Part shown: in pieces, positions 35,809-44,620 of the stretch
Layout: each line of letters opens with the position of its first letter
Position numbering within the stretch: position 1 is the stretch's first letter
Assembly: GCF_027533845.1 (NCBI RefSeq)
Contig: NZ_JAPZVN010000010.1
Location: 62,001 to 126,000 of the forward strand
Origin: Streptomyces sp. RPT161
Lineage (GTDB): Bacteria > Actinomycetota > Actinomycetes > Streptomycetales > Streptomycetaceae
Direction: 5' to 3'
Length of the DNA stretch: 64,000 nt
Program-made: the position numbers and the translations under genes
Notes under the pieces: generated by a model
Database searches by the model: none
Told to the model about the DNA's origin: nothing
Seen by the model: only the letters and a program-made list of their open reading frames with translations

Positions 35809-37638
35809 TCAGACGCCGGGCTCAGCCCTCCAGCGCGTGAGCAGCGGGTCGTTGGCGGCTCGGGCGAACACAGCAGAGACGCCGGGTTCAGCCTTCCAAG
35901 GCGTGAGCAGTTGTAGGGCTGCTACGCATACTTGCGTTTGCCAGCCTTCTCGGCTCCAGTCGCTCGGCAACCACCCCGGGTCCAAGTCCTTGTCGCGGTC
36001 GAACTCATGCGCCCAGTCCATTGGGTCGTCGTACGCGGCGATAAGGAGCGGTATATGGCTGCGCTCGGCGGCCTCCGAGGGCAGCCTGGGCAGCATGGTC
36101 TTGGCCCGTGTGCGCACGACGTCGTCCTGGTGGCTCATGAGATCGAGAAGTACTCTCGCCGCCGGGACGTTTCCCCGCTCGGCGCGCTGGGCGAGCTCTT
36201 CGAGCGCCGCCATGCGCAGCGAGCGCGGTTCACTTTCCAACGCAGTCGCAAGCACTGCCATCGACACCATAGGTGTCCTCGAAGCAGCATCGCCTACAGG
36301 ACAGCGAAGGTAGGAGCTTGATACTGACTGGCGGTTGGAATGGGGGGGCGTAAACCTGGAAGCGTCAACCTCGCTGTTGTCGACGTACTGGTTGAGCGGG
36401 TAAACCAGCGCGTCCAGGGTCTCGCGCACCGCCAGCAATTCGAGGGAAGCTCGCGGCAGCCCAGGCCAGCTGTCCTGTACCTGCATCCAGGTGCCGGTCG
36501 TCTCAGCAGCGTGGCGGTCGAAAGACGCTTCATGCCGTCCCAGGTAGCCGCGCACTGTAGTGAGCATGGCGTCGATTGCGGCCCGCACCGGCTCGGGCCC
36601 CGTGACGACCAGTTCGGTGTAGGCCTCCGTCAGAGCCGTGCGCAGTTCCCGCAGCGACCCGAAAACGGCTCTCCACACCTCAAAATGGAGGTCGTCGTGG
36701 AGCGCGCCCTTGCTGAGCATCATCGCAAGGACGCGCCCCACCGCACGCCGCGTGACCATTCGGTCATCGCGCGCATGCTGCAACGCGGCCAAAGCCCGCG
36801 CGATCTTCGACGTGGATACGTCATCCAGCACCGGCAGGCGCTGATTGGCATCAACGACTTGGCGCAGCATCCGCTGGGTATCGCCGGGATCTGCCGGTGA
36901 CCGGTGCCAGGCCCTCGCCCGCAATCGCGCCCAGGCCATCAGATGCGGGTCGTCGGCAAAGGCCCTTGCTGGCAGCGCCCACAGCTCTCTTCCCTCGGGA
37001 TGGCCAGGGGTCTTGTCCGATTCAATGATTCCGATGAAAAGACCGTCGGCGAACAACGCCGCTCCCGACATACCGGCCCAGACACTGCTGCCACCGGGCC
37101 GTGCAAGACGGGCCCCGCCCTCGATCTGGATGACCCACCGGTCGCTCTTCACCCCCGACAACGGCGTGACAAACCCCTTGATCTGGCGAGATTCGCGTAC
37201 CCGTCCGTCTACGTCGCTGTCCGGAAACCCCACTGCGGTTACCTCGACCGGATTCGTGCCGGTCACATCCGCCCACATGATGTCGAAATCGTCGAAATCC
37301 CTGCCGTGCTGGGTGCGCGACTTGGTGATGTCAGTGACGATTAGCAGGGCCACATCGAACTGTGGTGACCACCATGCAACGATGGCGTCGTCGAAAGTCG
37401 CCTGTCCTCCGCGATGCAGTTGGCGGATTCGGCAATGCGGATGGTCCCGTACGAGACCCTCCAACCCTTCCCCTAGGTTCTCCAGTGGTGGTGGGGCGAG
37501 CGGACCATCATCTCGCAGCGCTCCCTCGACGACGTGCCGTGCGGTCAGCACGGCGTACTCGTTGATCAAATAGCCGGAACCGACTGAGCCCGTTTGAGGC
37601 TCATAGATCTCGACGACCCGCTTTTCATTCAGCACCAC
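35809..37638 (-). CDS. Trypsin-like serine protease with long C-terminal region
   Basis: About 609 residues. The N-terminal 240 residues form a chymotrypsin-fold protease: H35 in AVLTARHVVEG, D95 in PQFDVALLIV and S191 in WAGMSGAALF. The remaining 370 residues are helical with repeat-like spacing (RMAALEELAQRAERGNVPAA, RVLLDLMSHQDDVVRTRAKT), suggesting HEAT-type repeats. No signal peptide is present, so it should be intracellular. Start GTG at 37638 (or the next codon) follows GAAGGAG. Directly upstream is a Trypco2 protein; trypsin/Trypco pairs are predicted conflict systems in which a protease acts on an effector after a trigger. Residues 470-490 include an odd stretch (SNRQSVSSSYLRCPVG). 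Confidence 0.85.
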   Translation of the reverse strand: MVLNEKRVVEIYEPQTGSVGSGYLINEYAVLTARHVVEGALRDDGPLAPPPLENLGEGLEGLVRDHPHCRIRQLHRGGQATFDDAIVAWWSPQFDVALLIVTDITKSRTQHGRDFDDFDIMWADVTGTNPVEVTAVGFPDSDVDGRVRESRQIKGFVTPLSGVKSDRWVIQIEGGARLARPGGSSVWAGMSGAALFADGLFIGIIESDKTPGHPEGRELWALPARAFADDPHLMAWARLRARAWHRSPADPGDTQRMLRQVVDANQRLPVLDDVSTSKIARALAALQHARDDRMVTRRAVGRVLAMMLSKGALHDDLHFEVWRAVFGSLRELRTALTEAYTELVVTGPEPVRAAIDAMLTTVRGYLGRHEASFDRHAAETTGTWMQVQDSWPGLPRASLELLAVRETLDALVYPLNQYVDNSEVDASRFTPPHSNRQSVSSSYLRCPVGDAASRTPMVSMAVLATALESEPRSLRMAALEELAQRAERGNVPAARVLLDLMSHQDDVVRTRAKTMLPRLPSEAAERSHIPLLIAAYDDPMDWAHEFDRDKDLDPGWLPSDWSREGWQTQVCVAALQLLTPWKAEPGVSAVFARAANDPLLTRWRAEPGV

Positions 37639-37675
37639 TGCACTCCTTCGTCTCGGTGTCCGCCGCTCCGAAACG

Positions 37676-37999
37676 TCAGTCCGGTTCACCTACCGCTTGG
37701 GCGTTGACCTTGACCGGTGTGGTTTGACCGTTGCCATCGACCGTGACCGGTGAGAGTGACAGCGACAGCTGGTGGGTGGCCTGGTCGCCGATCTGCCCCT
37801 TCGTGCCGAAAGATACGACGCCGAACCGCACCCCGGCATCCCCTGCGGCTTCTCGGGTTATCGCCAGTGTGACGGTCAACTCCACGGCTCCCAGTTCGAA
37901 CCGCAAATCCTCGTCGCGTCCACTGCTCATCGCAGCGGTGAGCTCCGCACGGAGCGCCTGGATCGTCTCCGCAAGTCCGGCGGCAATACGATCATCCAT
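37676..37999 (-). CDS. Trypco2 domain protein (trypsin-co-occurring domain 2)
   Basis: A 107-residue protein: AETIQALRAELTAAMSSGRD, LRFELGAVELTVTLAITREA, GDAGVRFGVVSFGTKGQ and LSLSPVTVDGNGQ. This is the Trypco2 pattern, a small domain that accompanies trypsin-like proteases in predicted bacterial conflict systems. The ATG at 37999 has AAGGAGG upstream. The gene ends 37 bp before the protease start and is co-directional. Confidence 0.85.
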   Translation of the reverse strand: MDDRIAAGLAETIQALRAELTAAMSSGRDEDLRFELGAVELTVTLAITREAAGDAGVRFGVVSFGTKGQIGDQATHQLSLSLSPVTVDGNGQTTPVKVNAQAVGEPD

Positions 38000-38039
38000 T
38001 CCCATCCTCCTTGGTTGAAACTGCAATCTTCCTGGTGCT

Positions 38040-38112
38040 CCCGCTCCAGGAAGGCGTCCTCGTCTTCGTCGGGATCGGTCGTAGCCGTATCGCGCAAGGG
38101 TCGCAGGCCACC
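38040..38112 (-). pseudogene. Duplicated Tn3 transposase C-terminal tail
   Basis: Reads GGLRPLRDTATTDPDEDEDA, a diverged copy of the acidic tail RQGLRPLRDPDAAELDDDED found at 38223. Its duplication marks an earlier recombination at the Tn3 end. Confidence 0.5.
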
Positions 38113-38222
38113 GTCATGGGGCGGGAGACGCGGAAGCCATATCGGCCACGGCAGTTGAGATTGACAAGCCGAGAGGGACACCGTGCGACGTCAAGGTCCA
38201 GCTGGCGTGTCGCCCGCAGATG

Positions 38223-38774
38223 TCAGTCCGCGCTGTCCTCGTCATCGTCGAGCTCGGCAGCGTCCGGGTCGCGCAGGGGGCGCAGGCCCTGGCGCGGGGT
38301 GGAGGGGGTGAAGCTGTGGCGGCCCAGGACGTTGAGGTTCTTGAACTTCAGCGGGGAGAGGCGGGCGACATCCTCGTCGCTGATTTCGTGGCCCTCGGCA
38401 CGTAGCTGGGCGACCGCGGCGTCGATGTCTTTTGTCGTCCAGAGCACAACTGCGTTCAGCACCAGGCCCAGCGAGCCGAGCTGGTCTTCCATTCCGTCCC
38501 GGTATGCCTGGTGGATGGTGCCGCGCTTGCCGTGGCAGATGTCCCGGGCGAGGGTGTGGCGGGACTCCTGCACACTGAGCTGTTTGCCCATCTGCCGCCG
38601 GTAGGTGTCATCGACCGGGTCGACGACCTGGAGGAGGTGCAGGGTCTTGGCGATGCGCCCGTACTCGGCGAACGCCTGCCCCAGCGGGGTCGGCTTGCCC
38701 TCGCGGCCGAACATCCGCAGCAGGTCACAGGCCCGCACCTGGTTGGTGACCAGGGAGCCCGCGACGCGCAGCAT
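38223..38774 (-). pseudogene. Tn3-family transposase, C-terminal 180 residues
   Basis: Clear C-terminal part of a Tn3 transposase: FAEYGRIAKTLHLLQVVDPV, QLSVQESRHTLARDICHGKR, MEDQLGSLGLVLNAVVLWTT and EDVARLSPLKFKNLNVLGRH. The frame is open and starts only at an internal ATG; about 800 upstream residues are missing. To its right the sequence changes to a TetR C-terminal fragment on the opposite strand. Confidence 0.85.
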
Positions 38775-38797
38775 GTCCTCCCAGTGCGTGATTGGAA

Positions 38798-39091
38798 CAG
38801 TTTCAGTTCGCTCGAGGCTGCCTCTTCGGCAATTTCGGCGCCGAGCTCTCTACTCACAGCGAAGAGATCCGCGACCAAGTGAAAGCTGGGCTGGACCTCT
38901 GGGCTGCCCTGGTGGCGGCGGTACTGAAGGAGGCCGACGCCGCCGGGACACTGAAAAGCCCTCTGGAGCACGAGAGGCTGGCCGGTTTCATCGTCAACGC
39001 CTGGGAAGGGGCCGCTCTCCGGGCCAAGGTGACGCGGAGCAGGGAGCCACTGGACGACTTCTTCGCCATGCTCGACACGTTCGTGACCTGA
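38798..39091 (+). pseudogene. TetR-family regulator, C-terminal domain only
   Basis: About 97 codons: GCLFGNFGAELSTHSEEIRD, LDLWAALVAAVLKEADAAGT, FIVNAWEGAALRAKVTRSRE and PLDDFFAMLDTFVT. This is the ligand-binding domain of a TetR/AcrR regulator. The DNA-binding N-terminus was removed at the junction with the Tn3 relic at about 38790. Confidence 0.75.
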
Positions 39092-39264
39092 GCCGCCCGC
39101 GCCTGGCCAACCGGCACAACCTTCACGCAGGAGCATCACTCGGAGAACACCGTCGCGGCCCAGTCCGGCGGTGGGTGAACAAGGCCGCCAACGTGACATC
39201 AGCGGTAGTAAGAGCAGACGAGGATGTCGTCATCGGCAGTCTTCTCCGGGGCCGGGGTGGTCAC

Positions 39265-39510
39265 TCAGGCCTCCACGTAGGCAACGACGACGGTGCGCAG
39301 GGCGGTGACGTAGTAGATGACGCGGACGTCATCGACGTCGTCGGCGTACTCGCGTAGCTCGGGGTGGGATGCGGGAATCGGGGTGCCCAGCGCCGGGTCG
39401 ACCGACAATACGGCCAGGGCGCGGTCCAAGGCGTGGATCTCGGCTTCCCCGGTGATGGCCTCGACTTGCGCGCGACGTATGCGCGCAGCGCGTTGCGCAG
39501 GCGGCGGGGG
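39265..39510 (-). pseudogene. RelE/ParE-like toxin fragment
   Basis: Reads EAEIHALDRALAVLSVDPAL, GTPIPASHPELREYADDVDD and VRVIYYVTALRTVVVAYVEA then stop. This wording (DP..G.PI..S..LREY.DD...VRVIYY) is that of RelE/ParE-superfamily mRNA interferase-like proteins. The frame has no ATG or GTG near its beginning, so the N-terminus is lost or frameshifted. No antitoxin gene is apparent. Confidence 0.6.
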
Positions 39511-39731
39511 CCGTGGGGCGTCCTGCTTTCCACGCCCGGCGCCTTGACGGGAGCCTCAAGACCGCACGCTTCAAGTTCCGCTTCCAGGGGTAGCGCGTCG
39601 CCTACCTCGAAGCCCGCCTCACCGGTCCAGCTTCAACGATCTGATCGCGTCCGGGTGGACTCAGCAGGTGTCAGTGGTGCAGGCCATACTCGCGTTGCGG
39701 CGCCGCTCGGGCACCGTACGAGGGGAGCGAC

Positions 39732-40310
39732 ATGGCTGAGGTGCTGGTTTTCCACAACGGGTACGGGCTGACCGTCGGCGTCCGTGAGTTCGCCGAGCGT
39801 CTGAGACGGGCCGGACACACCGTCCACGTCCCGGACCTGTATGAGGGGCACGTATTCGACAGCCTCGAGGAGGGCATGGCTTACGCCGAGAACATCGGGA
39901 TCAGCACGGTCATCGCACGCGGAACCGCCGCCGCCGAGGGGCTGCCTGCCGAACTCGTCTACCTCGGGTTCTCGCTCGGCGTCTTGCCGGCGCAGAAGCT
40001 GGCCCAGACCCGCCCCCGGGCAAAGGGGGCGCTGCTGCTGGAGGCATGCGTCCCGGTCGCAGAGTTCGGCGGCGCCTGGCCTCACGACGTCCCGGTCCAG
40101 GTCCACGGCATGGACGCGGATCCGTTCTTCGCCAGGGAAGGGGACCTGGAGGCAGCCCGGGCGCTCGTCGAGACGGCGGCGGATGCCGAACTGTTCCTCT
40201 ACCCCGGCGACAGGCACCTGTTCACCGACAGCAGCCTGCCCTCGCACGACGAACACGCTGCAACGCAGGCCACCGATCGAGTACTGGACTTCCTCGACCG
40301 CGTCAAATAG
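39732..40310 (+). CDS. Dienelactone hydrolase family protein
   Basis: A 192-residue alpha/beta hydrolase of the dienelactone hydrolase type: MAEVLVFHNGYGLTVGVREF, a nucleophile elbow LGFSLGV with serine 81 where classical members have cysteine, an acid in VHGMDADPFF near residue 128-130, and histidine 162 in YPGDRHLFTDSS. Many actinomycete homologues share this serine. Physiological substrate unknown. The gene is intact and alone. Confidence 0.88.
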   Translation: MAEVLVFHNGYGLTVGVREFAERLRRAGHTVHVPDLYEGHVFDSLEEGMAYAENIGISTVIARGTAAAEGLPAELVYLGFSLGVLPAQKLAQTRPRAKGALLLEACVPVAEFGGAWPHDVPVQVHGMDADPFFAREGDLEAARALVETAADAELFLYPGDRHLFTDSSLPSHDEHAATQATDRVLDFLDRVK

Positions 40311-40428
40311 CCCGACCGCTGGCCAGGACACCCGTGGAGGAGCCGATCTCCCGCAGGCTCATCGCTCCGGACTCGTACAGCGGACGAAACCGCCTCAACT
40401 CCAGCCAGCGGTGCGGATCCAAGACCAC
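40303..40428 (-). pseudogene. N-terminal fragment of an IS21-like transposase (IstA type)
   Basis: GTG at 40428 with GGGAGG nine bases before it begins VVLDPHRWLELRRFRPLYES then GAMSLREIGSSTGV, a leading helix-turn-helix typical of IS21-group IstA proteins. After 41 codons it stops. The upstream 200 bp form repeat B, so the repeat may be the promoter end of this element. Confidence 0.5.
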
Positions 40429-40477
40429 CGTCAGCCGCCTCCCTGTCACCCGAACGGACAGCAGCAGACTCACGGCC

Positions 40478-40674
40478 GAGACCACCCAGCCTGCTCCCCC
40501 ACCTCCCTTTCCTCCTCCACCTGTTGCTGGGCGGGGCGGTGTTGAGGGGAAGTCAGCGTTTGGCAAGCAGCCCCGAAAAGGCAGGCTGACCAGCGGAAAC
40601 GCACGGCCCATGCCTGGAACGGTGCGGGGAATGGTGCGGGGGATGTTGCCGGTCGACCGCACGGCTTTACCACA
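40478..40674 (+). repeat. Repeat B: second copy of the ~200-bp element
   Basis: Homologous to 14837-15042 in the same orientation. The iteron-like part reads GGAACGGTGC / GGGGAATGGTGC / GGGGGATGTTGCCGG. It precedes, on the minus strand, a truncated IS21-like transposase gene. Confidence 0.65.
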
Positions 40675-40794
40675 CCCCCCGGTCCACGACGCCTGGTAGG
40701 CCGCGGCGGTCATTGCGCACGGCGACGCCGAGGGCCCTCGGGCGCTGATCGAGGTGCTGCTGCTGGGCCGTCACCTCGCGCACAAGCTCGCAGC

Positions 40795-41336
40795 GGTGGC
40801 GGGCGCGGAATTGCCCGGTGGCGTCGGTGCGGTGGTAGGTGAGGTGGACCGGGCCGCGGGAGCCGTAGCCGAAGAAGTGCAGTTCCCCGCTGACGGGGCG
40901 GGTCTTGGGTGGGCCGTCATGGCGGTGTGTAGCCGCCCGTCGAAGTCGTAGGAGCCCTTGGTGTCCAGATCACAGGTCAGCTCGTAGGGCAGGGCGTTCT
41001 CGACCAGGGCGAGGGCGCCGGCCGACGTGGGTGTTGGCCGCGCCGGCGGTGAGGGCAAGGTTGCCCCGGCTGGGCGCCGTCCGTGCAACGGGTGGTGCGG
41101 ACCCAGCGGTTACGGTAGGCGACGGCCTGCCCGTCCTCGATGCGGATGCCGTGGACCATGCCGTCGCCGAAGAACCAGTGGCCGGAGGCGGCGTCGGCCG
41201 GGTTGGGACCGTTGCGCAGGTACCAGCCGGCCAGTTCGGGCGGGACCGTTCCGGTCACCGGCAGGTTGTATGCGGTGAGTTCCTCCCGACGGGCGCGTGG
41301 TTTCCGCAGAGGTGCCTGCCCGGAGGCGGTGGTCAT
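40795..41336 (-). pseudogene. Carotenoid oxygenase, 5' part, frameshifted
   Basis: Starts MTTASGQAPLRKPRARREEL, then NLPVTGTVPPELAGWYLRNG and ASGHWFFGDGMVHGIRIEDG, the N-terminus of carotenoid cleavage (lignostilbene-type) dioxygenases. It continues in a second frame (LALVENALPYELTCDLDTKG, SYDFDGRLHTAMTAHP) and in a third (SGELHFFGYGSRGPVHLTYH). About 300 residues with most iron-ligand histidines are missing; homology ends near 40795. Confidence 0.8.
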
Positions 41337-41559
41337 CGGGCCACCTGCCCGGCGGGGCGCGAGGGGCAGGCAGCGGCCAGGGGGTGTTGGGGCTGCATGG
41401 CAGTTCAACCTTCCTTACTTCCTTCCTTACTTCGGATTCTTCTTCCGCCAGGTCCGGCACCGAAGGCTGCGTTCGGGCCTGCCGGGGCAGGAGATGGAGA
41501 GGGGGTGCGGCCCGCATGCCAGGGACTTGCCGTCCCTGCAAGGGGTGCCGCAGACGGGC

Positions 41560-42138
41560 TTACGGCTGTGTCCGTGTGCCGCGGGCCCTGCTCTCCTGGA
41601 CGATCGCCTTCGTCTGCTTGACGGCGGTCGCCCCGAGCAGGAGCGGGATGACCCAGTTGAGCAGCAGGTTGCCGGTACCGGAGGCACCCGCGATCAGGTG
41701 GCAGACTCCCGCGGCGAAAACGACTCCGCTCCAGAGCAGGGAGATACGGCGGTTCACGCTCCGGAAGGCCGGGCTGTTCCAGTGGCGGCGGTCAACCGAT
41801 GACCGGGCGTACTGCTCCGTGAACGGCACCGTGAGGACGGAGATCAGCATGATGACCGCGAGGGCGAAGGCCGAGCCGGCGCGTCCGTAGTCGACCAGCA
41901 GCTGCCGGGTGTGGTGGCCGCCAGTCAGGCCGACCGCGGCCAGCGCGGCGAAGGTCAGCACACCGGCCGCGTCGATGGTCTTGAAGCCGTCGACGAGGGC
42001 TCCGCGCACGGTCAGGACCATGCCGATGAGACAGGAGGCCAGCGCGGCATAACCAACGGTGTCCGCGCCGAGATGCTGGGTGACAAATGAGAACAAAAGC
42101 CAGGGCAGGAGCCCGAGCAGGATCTGGTTGGCTTTCAT
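41560..42138 (-). CDS. Integral membrane protein
   Basis: A 192-residue protein with about six hydrophobic segments (residues 5-22, 30-48, 57-73, 85-105, 135-150 and 160-175) and a basic C-terminus. No channel or transporter motif is recognised. The ATG at 42138 follows GAGAAAAGG. It lies downstream of the monooxygenase in the same direction with a 255-bp gap, so co-transcription is possible but not shown. Confidence 0.75.
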   Translation of the reverse strand: MKANQILLGLLPWLLFSFVTQHLGADTVGYAALASCLIGMVLTVRGALVDGFKTIDAAGVLTFAALAAVGLTGGHHTRQLLVDYGRAGSAFALAVIMLISVLTVPFTEQYARSSVDRRHWNSPAFRSVNRRISLLWSGVVFAAGVCHLIAGASGTGNLLLNWVIPLLLGATAVKQTKAIVQESRARGTRTQP

Positions 42139-42393
42139 GACCTTTTCTCCGGGTTTTCTTGAGGGGTGGTGTGTCGTGCTGAACCGGTGGTGGGGGGACC
42201 GGACGTAGGGCGAGTGGCGGCCCCGGGGAGGGCGCGGTGCCTGTCTGGTCGGTTCCGCTCGCCTGTTCGGCCGTTGAGCTGGGTTCAGGCCTGCTGTGTC
42301 AGGGCGCGAGATGCTGGAGCGGTGGAAGTGGGGGTGGAGATCGGCCGGTTCGTCGTAACCGACCGGTCACGCCCGTCGCACGCCCTGGCGGGG

Positions 42394-43893
42394 TCAGCCG
42401 GCAGCCGGGCCGAACCAGTGGGTGAGCGTGTCGGCGAGGCCTGTGCCGCCGGCCCAGCAGATGTGTCCATCCGGGCGCACGAGCACGGACTCGGCGTCGA
42501 TCGCGTCGGTCTTCGCCCGCACTTGCACCAGCCGGTCGCTCCAGGGGGCGGCGTCGGTGACCGGGGCGTCCCCGAGGTCGAGCAGGACACCTCGTCCGGT
42601 GCGAGTCAGCTCGCTGAAGCGGACACGGCAGTCGGCGACGAGGAGGTCAAAGTCGGGCATCCGCAGGCCGAGCAGCGGGTGGTCGGCAGCGGCGGGCATG
42701 GGGTGGCGCAGGTCGAGCCCGGACATCATGCCGGCCAGGCGCCGGTTGGCCTCGGGCAGGCCGAGCAGGTCGGTGAGGACATCGCGCAGTTCGGACAGCC
42801 CACCGTCGCGCTGCGGCCCCATGATCGCGCCCTGGGCCCGGGTCAGGGTGAGCACACGGGCGGCGACCGGATGCCGTTCGGCGTGATAGGTGTCCAGCAG
42901 GCGCTCGTCCGCCCCGTCCCGGACGACGGCGGCGAGCTTCCAGCCGAGGTTGAACGCGTCCTGGACACCGAGGTTGAGGCCCTGACCGCCGGCCGGCAGG
43001 TGAATGTGGGCGGAGTCACCGGCGAAGAACACGCGGCCGTGCCGGTAGTGCTCCAACTGCCGGCTGGCGTCGCTGAACCGTGAGGCGTAGCGGACCTCGG
43101 CCACGTCGACGGCCGTGCCGTAGGTTGCGTGCAGCACCGCGCGGACCTCCTCGATCGTCACCGGTGCGTCGCGATCGGCCTGCGAGGTCTGCGGGCCGGA
43201 GAAGATGAGCTTGTGCAGCCCGTCACCCAGAGGCGTGAGCAGGGTGAAGTAGCCCTGGGGCGAGGTGCGGATGTTGCCGCTGATGTGGCGGGCGGAGTCG
43301 TCGATGTCGCCGGTGAGCACCAGGTCGGCGCTGGCACTGCGGATGGTGCCCGCCTGACCGGGAAACGCCGCGCCGGTGAGCTTGCGCACGGTGCTGTGCG
43401 CGCCGTCGCACGCGACAAGGTAGCGGCCGTGGAACGACCGGGTACCGTCCGGGCTGGTCACGGTGGCCGTGACCCCGTTGGCGCCCTGCTGGAGAGCGAC
43501 CAGACGGTGCTGGCGGAGTATCCGCCCGCCGAGCTCGGTGAGCCGGTCCTCGAGCAGCTCCTCGAGCCGGTCCTGCGGAAGGCTCACGGGGTACGGGTAA
43601 CGGGTGTCCCAGACCGAGTAGTCGAGAGGAACCGGCAACCCCGCGAAGTGACCGCCGAGCGAGGAGCGGTCGACCGACCGCTCGAGCACGCCGTCGAGAA
43701 GGCCGCGTAGTTGGAGGATCTCGGTGGTCCGGGGCTGGATCGCCCCGGCGCGGGACTGGGGGTTGCGGCAGGGCAGCTGGTCCAGCACGACGGCTGGCAC
43801 ACCCGCCAGGGCCAGCTCGGCGGCGAGGACGAGTCCGGTGCCGCCGGCTCCGACAACGATGACCTCGACAGCCTCGGTGATCTTGGTGCTCAT
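42394..43893 (-). CDS. FAD-dependent monooxygenase (aromatic hydroxylase / Rox-like)
   Basis: A 499-residue class A flavoprotein monooxygenase. The dinucleotide fold GAGGTG is at residues 15-20, the DG motif is in YLVACDGAHSTVRK (163-164), and the GD motif in VFFAGDSAHIHLPAGGQG (292-293). The C-terminal thioredoxin-like domain ends with VLVRPDGHICWAG. Length and domain order match 2,4-dichlorophenol hydroxylases and the rifampicin monooxygenase Rox; which substrate is used cannot be decided from sequence. It is divergent from a TetR gene with a palindromic operator between them, which suggests induction by its substrate. Confidence 0.88.
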   Translation of the reverse strand: MSTKITEAVEVIVVGAGGTGLVLAAELALAGVPAVVLDQLPCRNPQSRAGAIQPRTTEILQLRGLLDGVLERSVDRSSLGGHFAGLPVPLDYSVWDTRYPYPVSLPQDRLEELLEDRLTELGGRILRQHRLVALQQGANGVTATVTSPDGTRSFHGRYLVACDGAHSTVRKLTGAAFPGQAGTIRSASADLVLTGDIDDSARHISGNIRTSPQGYFTLLTPLGDGLHKLIFSGPQTSQADRDAPVTIEEVRAVLHATYGTAVDVAEVRYASRFSDASRQLEHYRHGRVFFAGDSAHIHLPAGGQGLNLGVQDAFNLGWKLAAVVRDGADERLLDTYHAERHPVAARVLTLTRAQGAIMGPQRDGGLSELRDVLTDLLGLPEANRRLAGMMSGLDLRHPMPAAADHPLLGLRMPDFDLLVADCRVRFSELTRTGRGVLLDLGDAPVTDAAPWSDRLVQVRAKTDAIDAESVLVRPDGHICWAGGTGLADTLTHWFGPAAG

Positions 43894-43918
43894 GGTGCTC
43901 CTCTCGGGAGATTTATCA

Positions 43919-43942
43919 ACCCGGTAGCTAACTATACCGGGT
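43919..43942. promoter_or_regulatory. TetR operator candidate
   Basis: ACCCGGTA-8 bases-TACCGGGT, perfect 8-bp arms, centred between the start codons of the monooxygenase (43893) and the TetR gene (43985). This is the standard place and size for a TetR-family operator controlling both genes. Confidence 0.7.
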
Positions 43943-43984
43943 GCAATTATCTCCTCGGGGACTGTTTGCCGCTACCATGGCCGC

Positions 43985-44620
43985 ATGGATGAGCACCTTG
44001 GACTGCGGGAGCGCAAGAAGCAGCGCACTCGGCAAGCGATCGCCGACGTGGCGATCGAGCTGTTCACGAGCCGTGGCTTCGACGATGTGTCGGTCGTGGA
44101 GATCGCCGAGGCAGCCGAGGTCTCCAAGCGCACGCTGTTCGCCTACTTCCCGGCCAAGGAGGACCTGGTCCTGCACAGGTTCGCCGACCACGAGGACGAA
44201 TCGGCCCGCGTGGTCCGCGCCCGCCCGGCCGGCACGGACCCGTTGACCGCCCTGCACGCCCACCAGCTCGACGCCCTCGCCCGGCGGGACCCGAACACCG
44301 GACTCACCTCCGACCCCCAGATCCTGGCCTTCTTGCGACTGCTCAGTGAAACTGCGAGCCTGACCGAGCGACTGATCCGCTACCAGCAGCGCGGCACGGC
44401 AGCCCTCGCCGAGGCACTGCAGGAGGCAGGGGCCGACGAGCTCACCGCCCGGCTCGCCGCCGTCCAGATCGTCACCGTCCTGCGCACGCTGGCGGAACGC
44501 AACAGCCGCCAGCTGCAAGCCGGCCGATCGGCCGACGAGGTGTATCCGGAAGCCGTCGCCGCCACCGACCGCGCCTTCCGGCTGCTCGGCCAAGGCCTAA
44601 CCTCAGCACTTCCCGTCTGA
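43985..44620 (+). CDS. TetR/AcrR-family regulator
   Basis: A 211-residue repressor. The N-terminal helix-turn-helix is standard: LRERKKQRTRQAIADVAIEL, FTSRGFDDVSVVEIAEAAEV, SKRTLFAYFPAKEDLV. The C-terminal domain is MftR-like in flavour (DPNTGLTSDPQILAFLRLLS). It is divergent from the monooxygenase and very likely represses both genes at the operator 43919-43942. Confidence 0.9.
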   Translation: MDEHLGLRERKKQRTRQAIADVAIELFTSRGFDDVSVVEIAEAAEVSKRTLFAYFPAKEDLVLHRFADHEDESARVVRARPAGTDPLTALHAHQLDALARRDPNTGLTSDPQILAFLRLLSETASLTERLIRYQQRGTAALAEALQEAGADELTARLAAVQIVTVLRTLAERNSRQLQAGRSADEVYPEAVAATDRAFRLLGQGLTSALPV

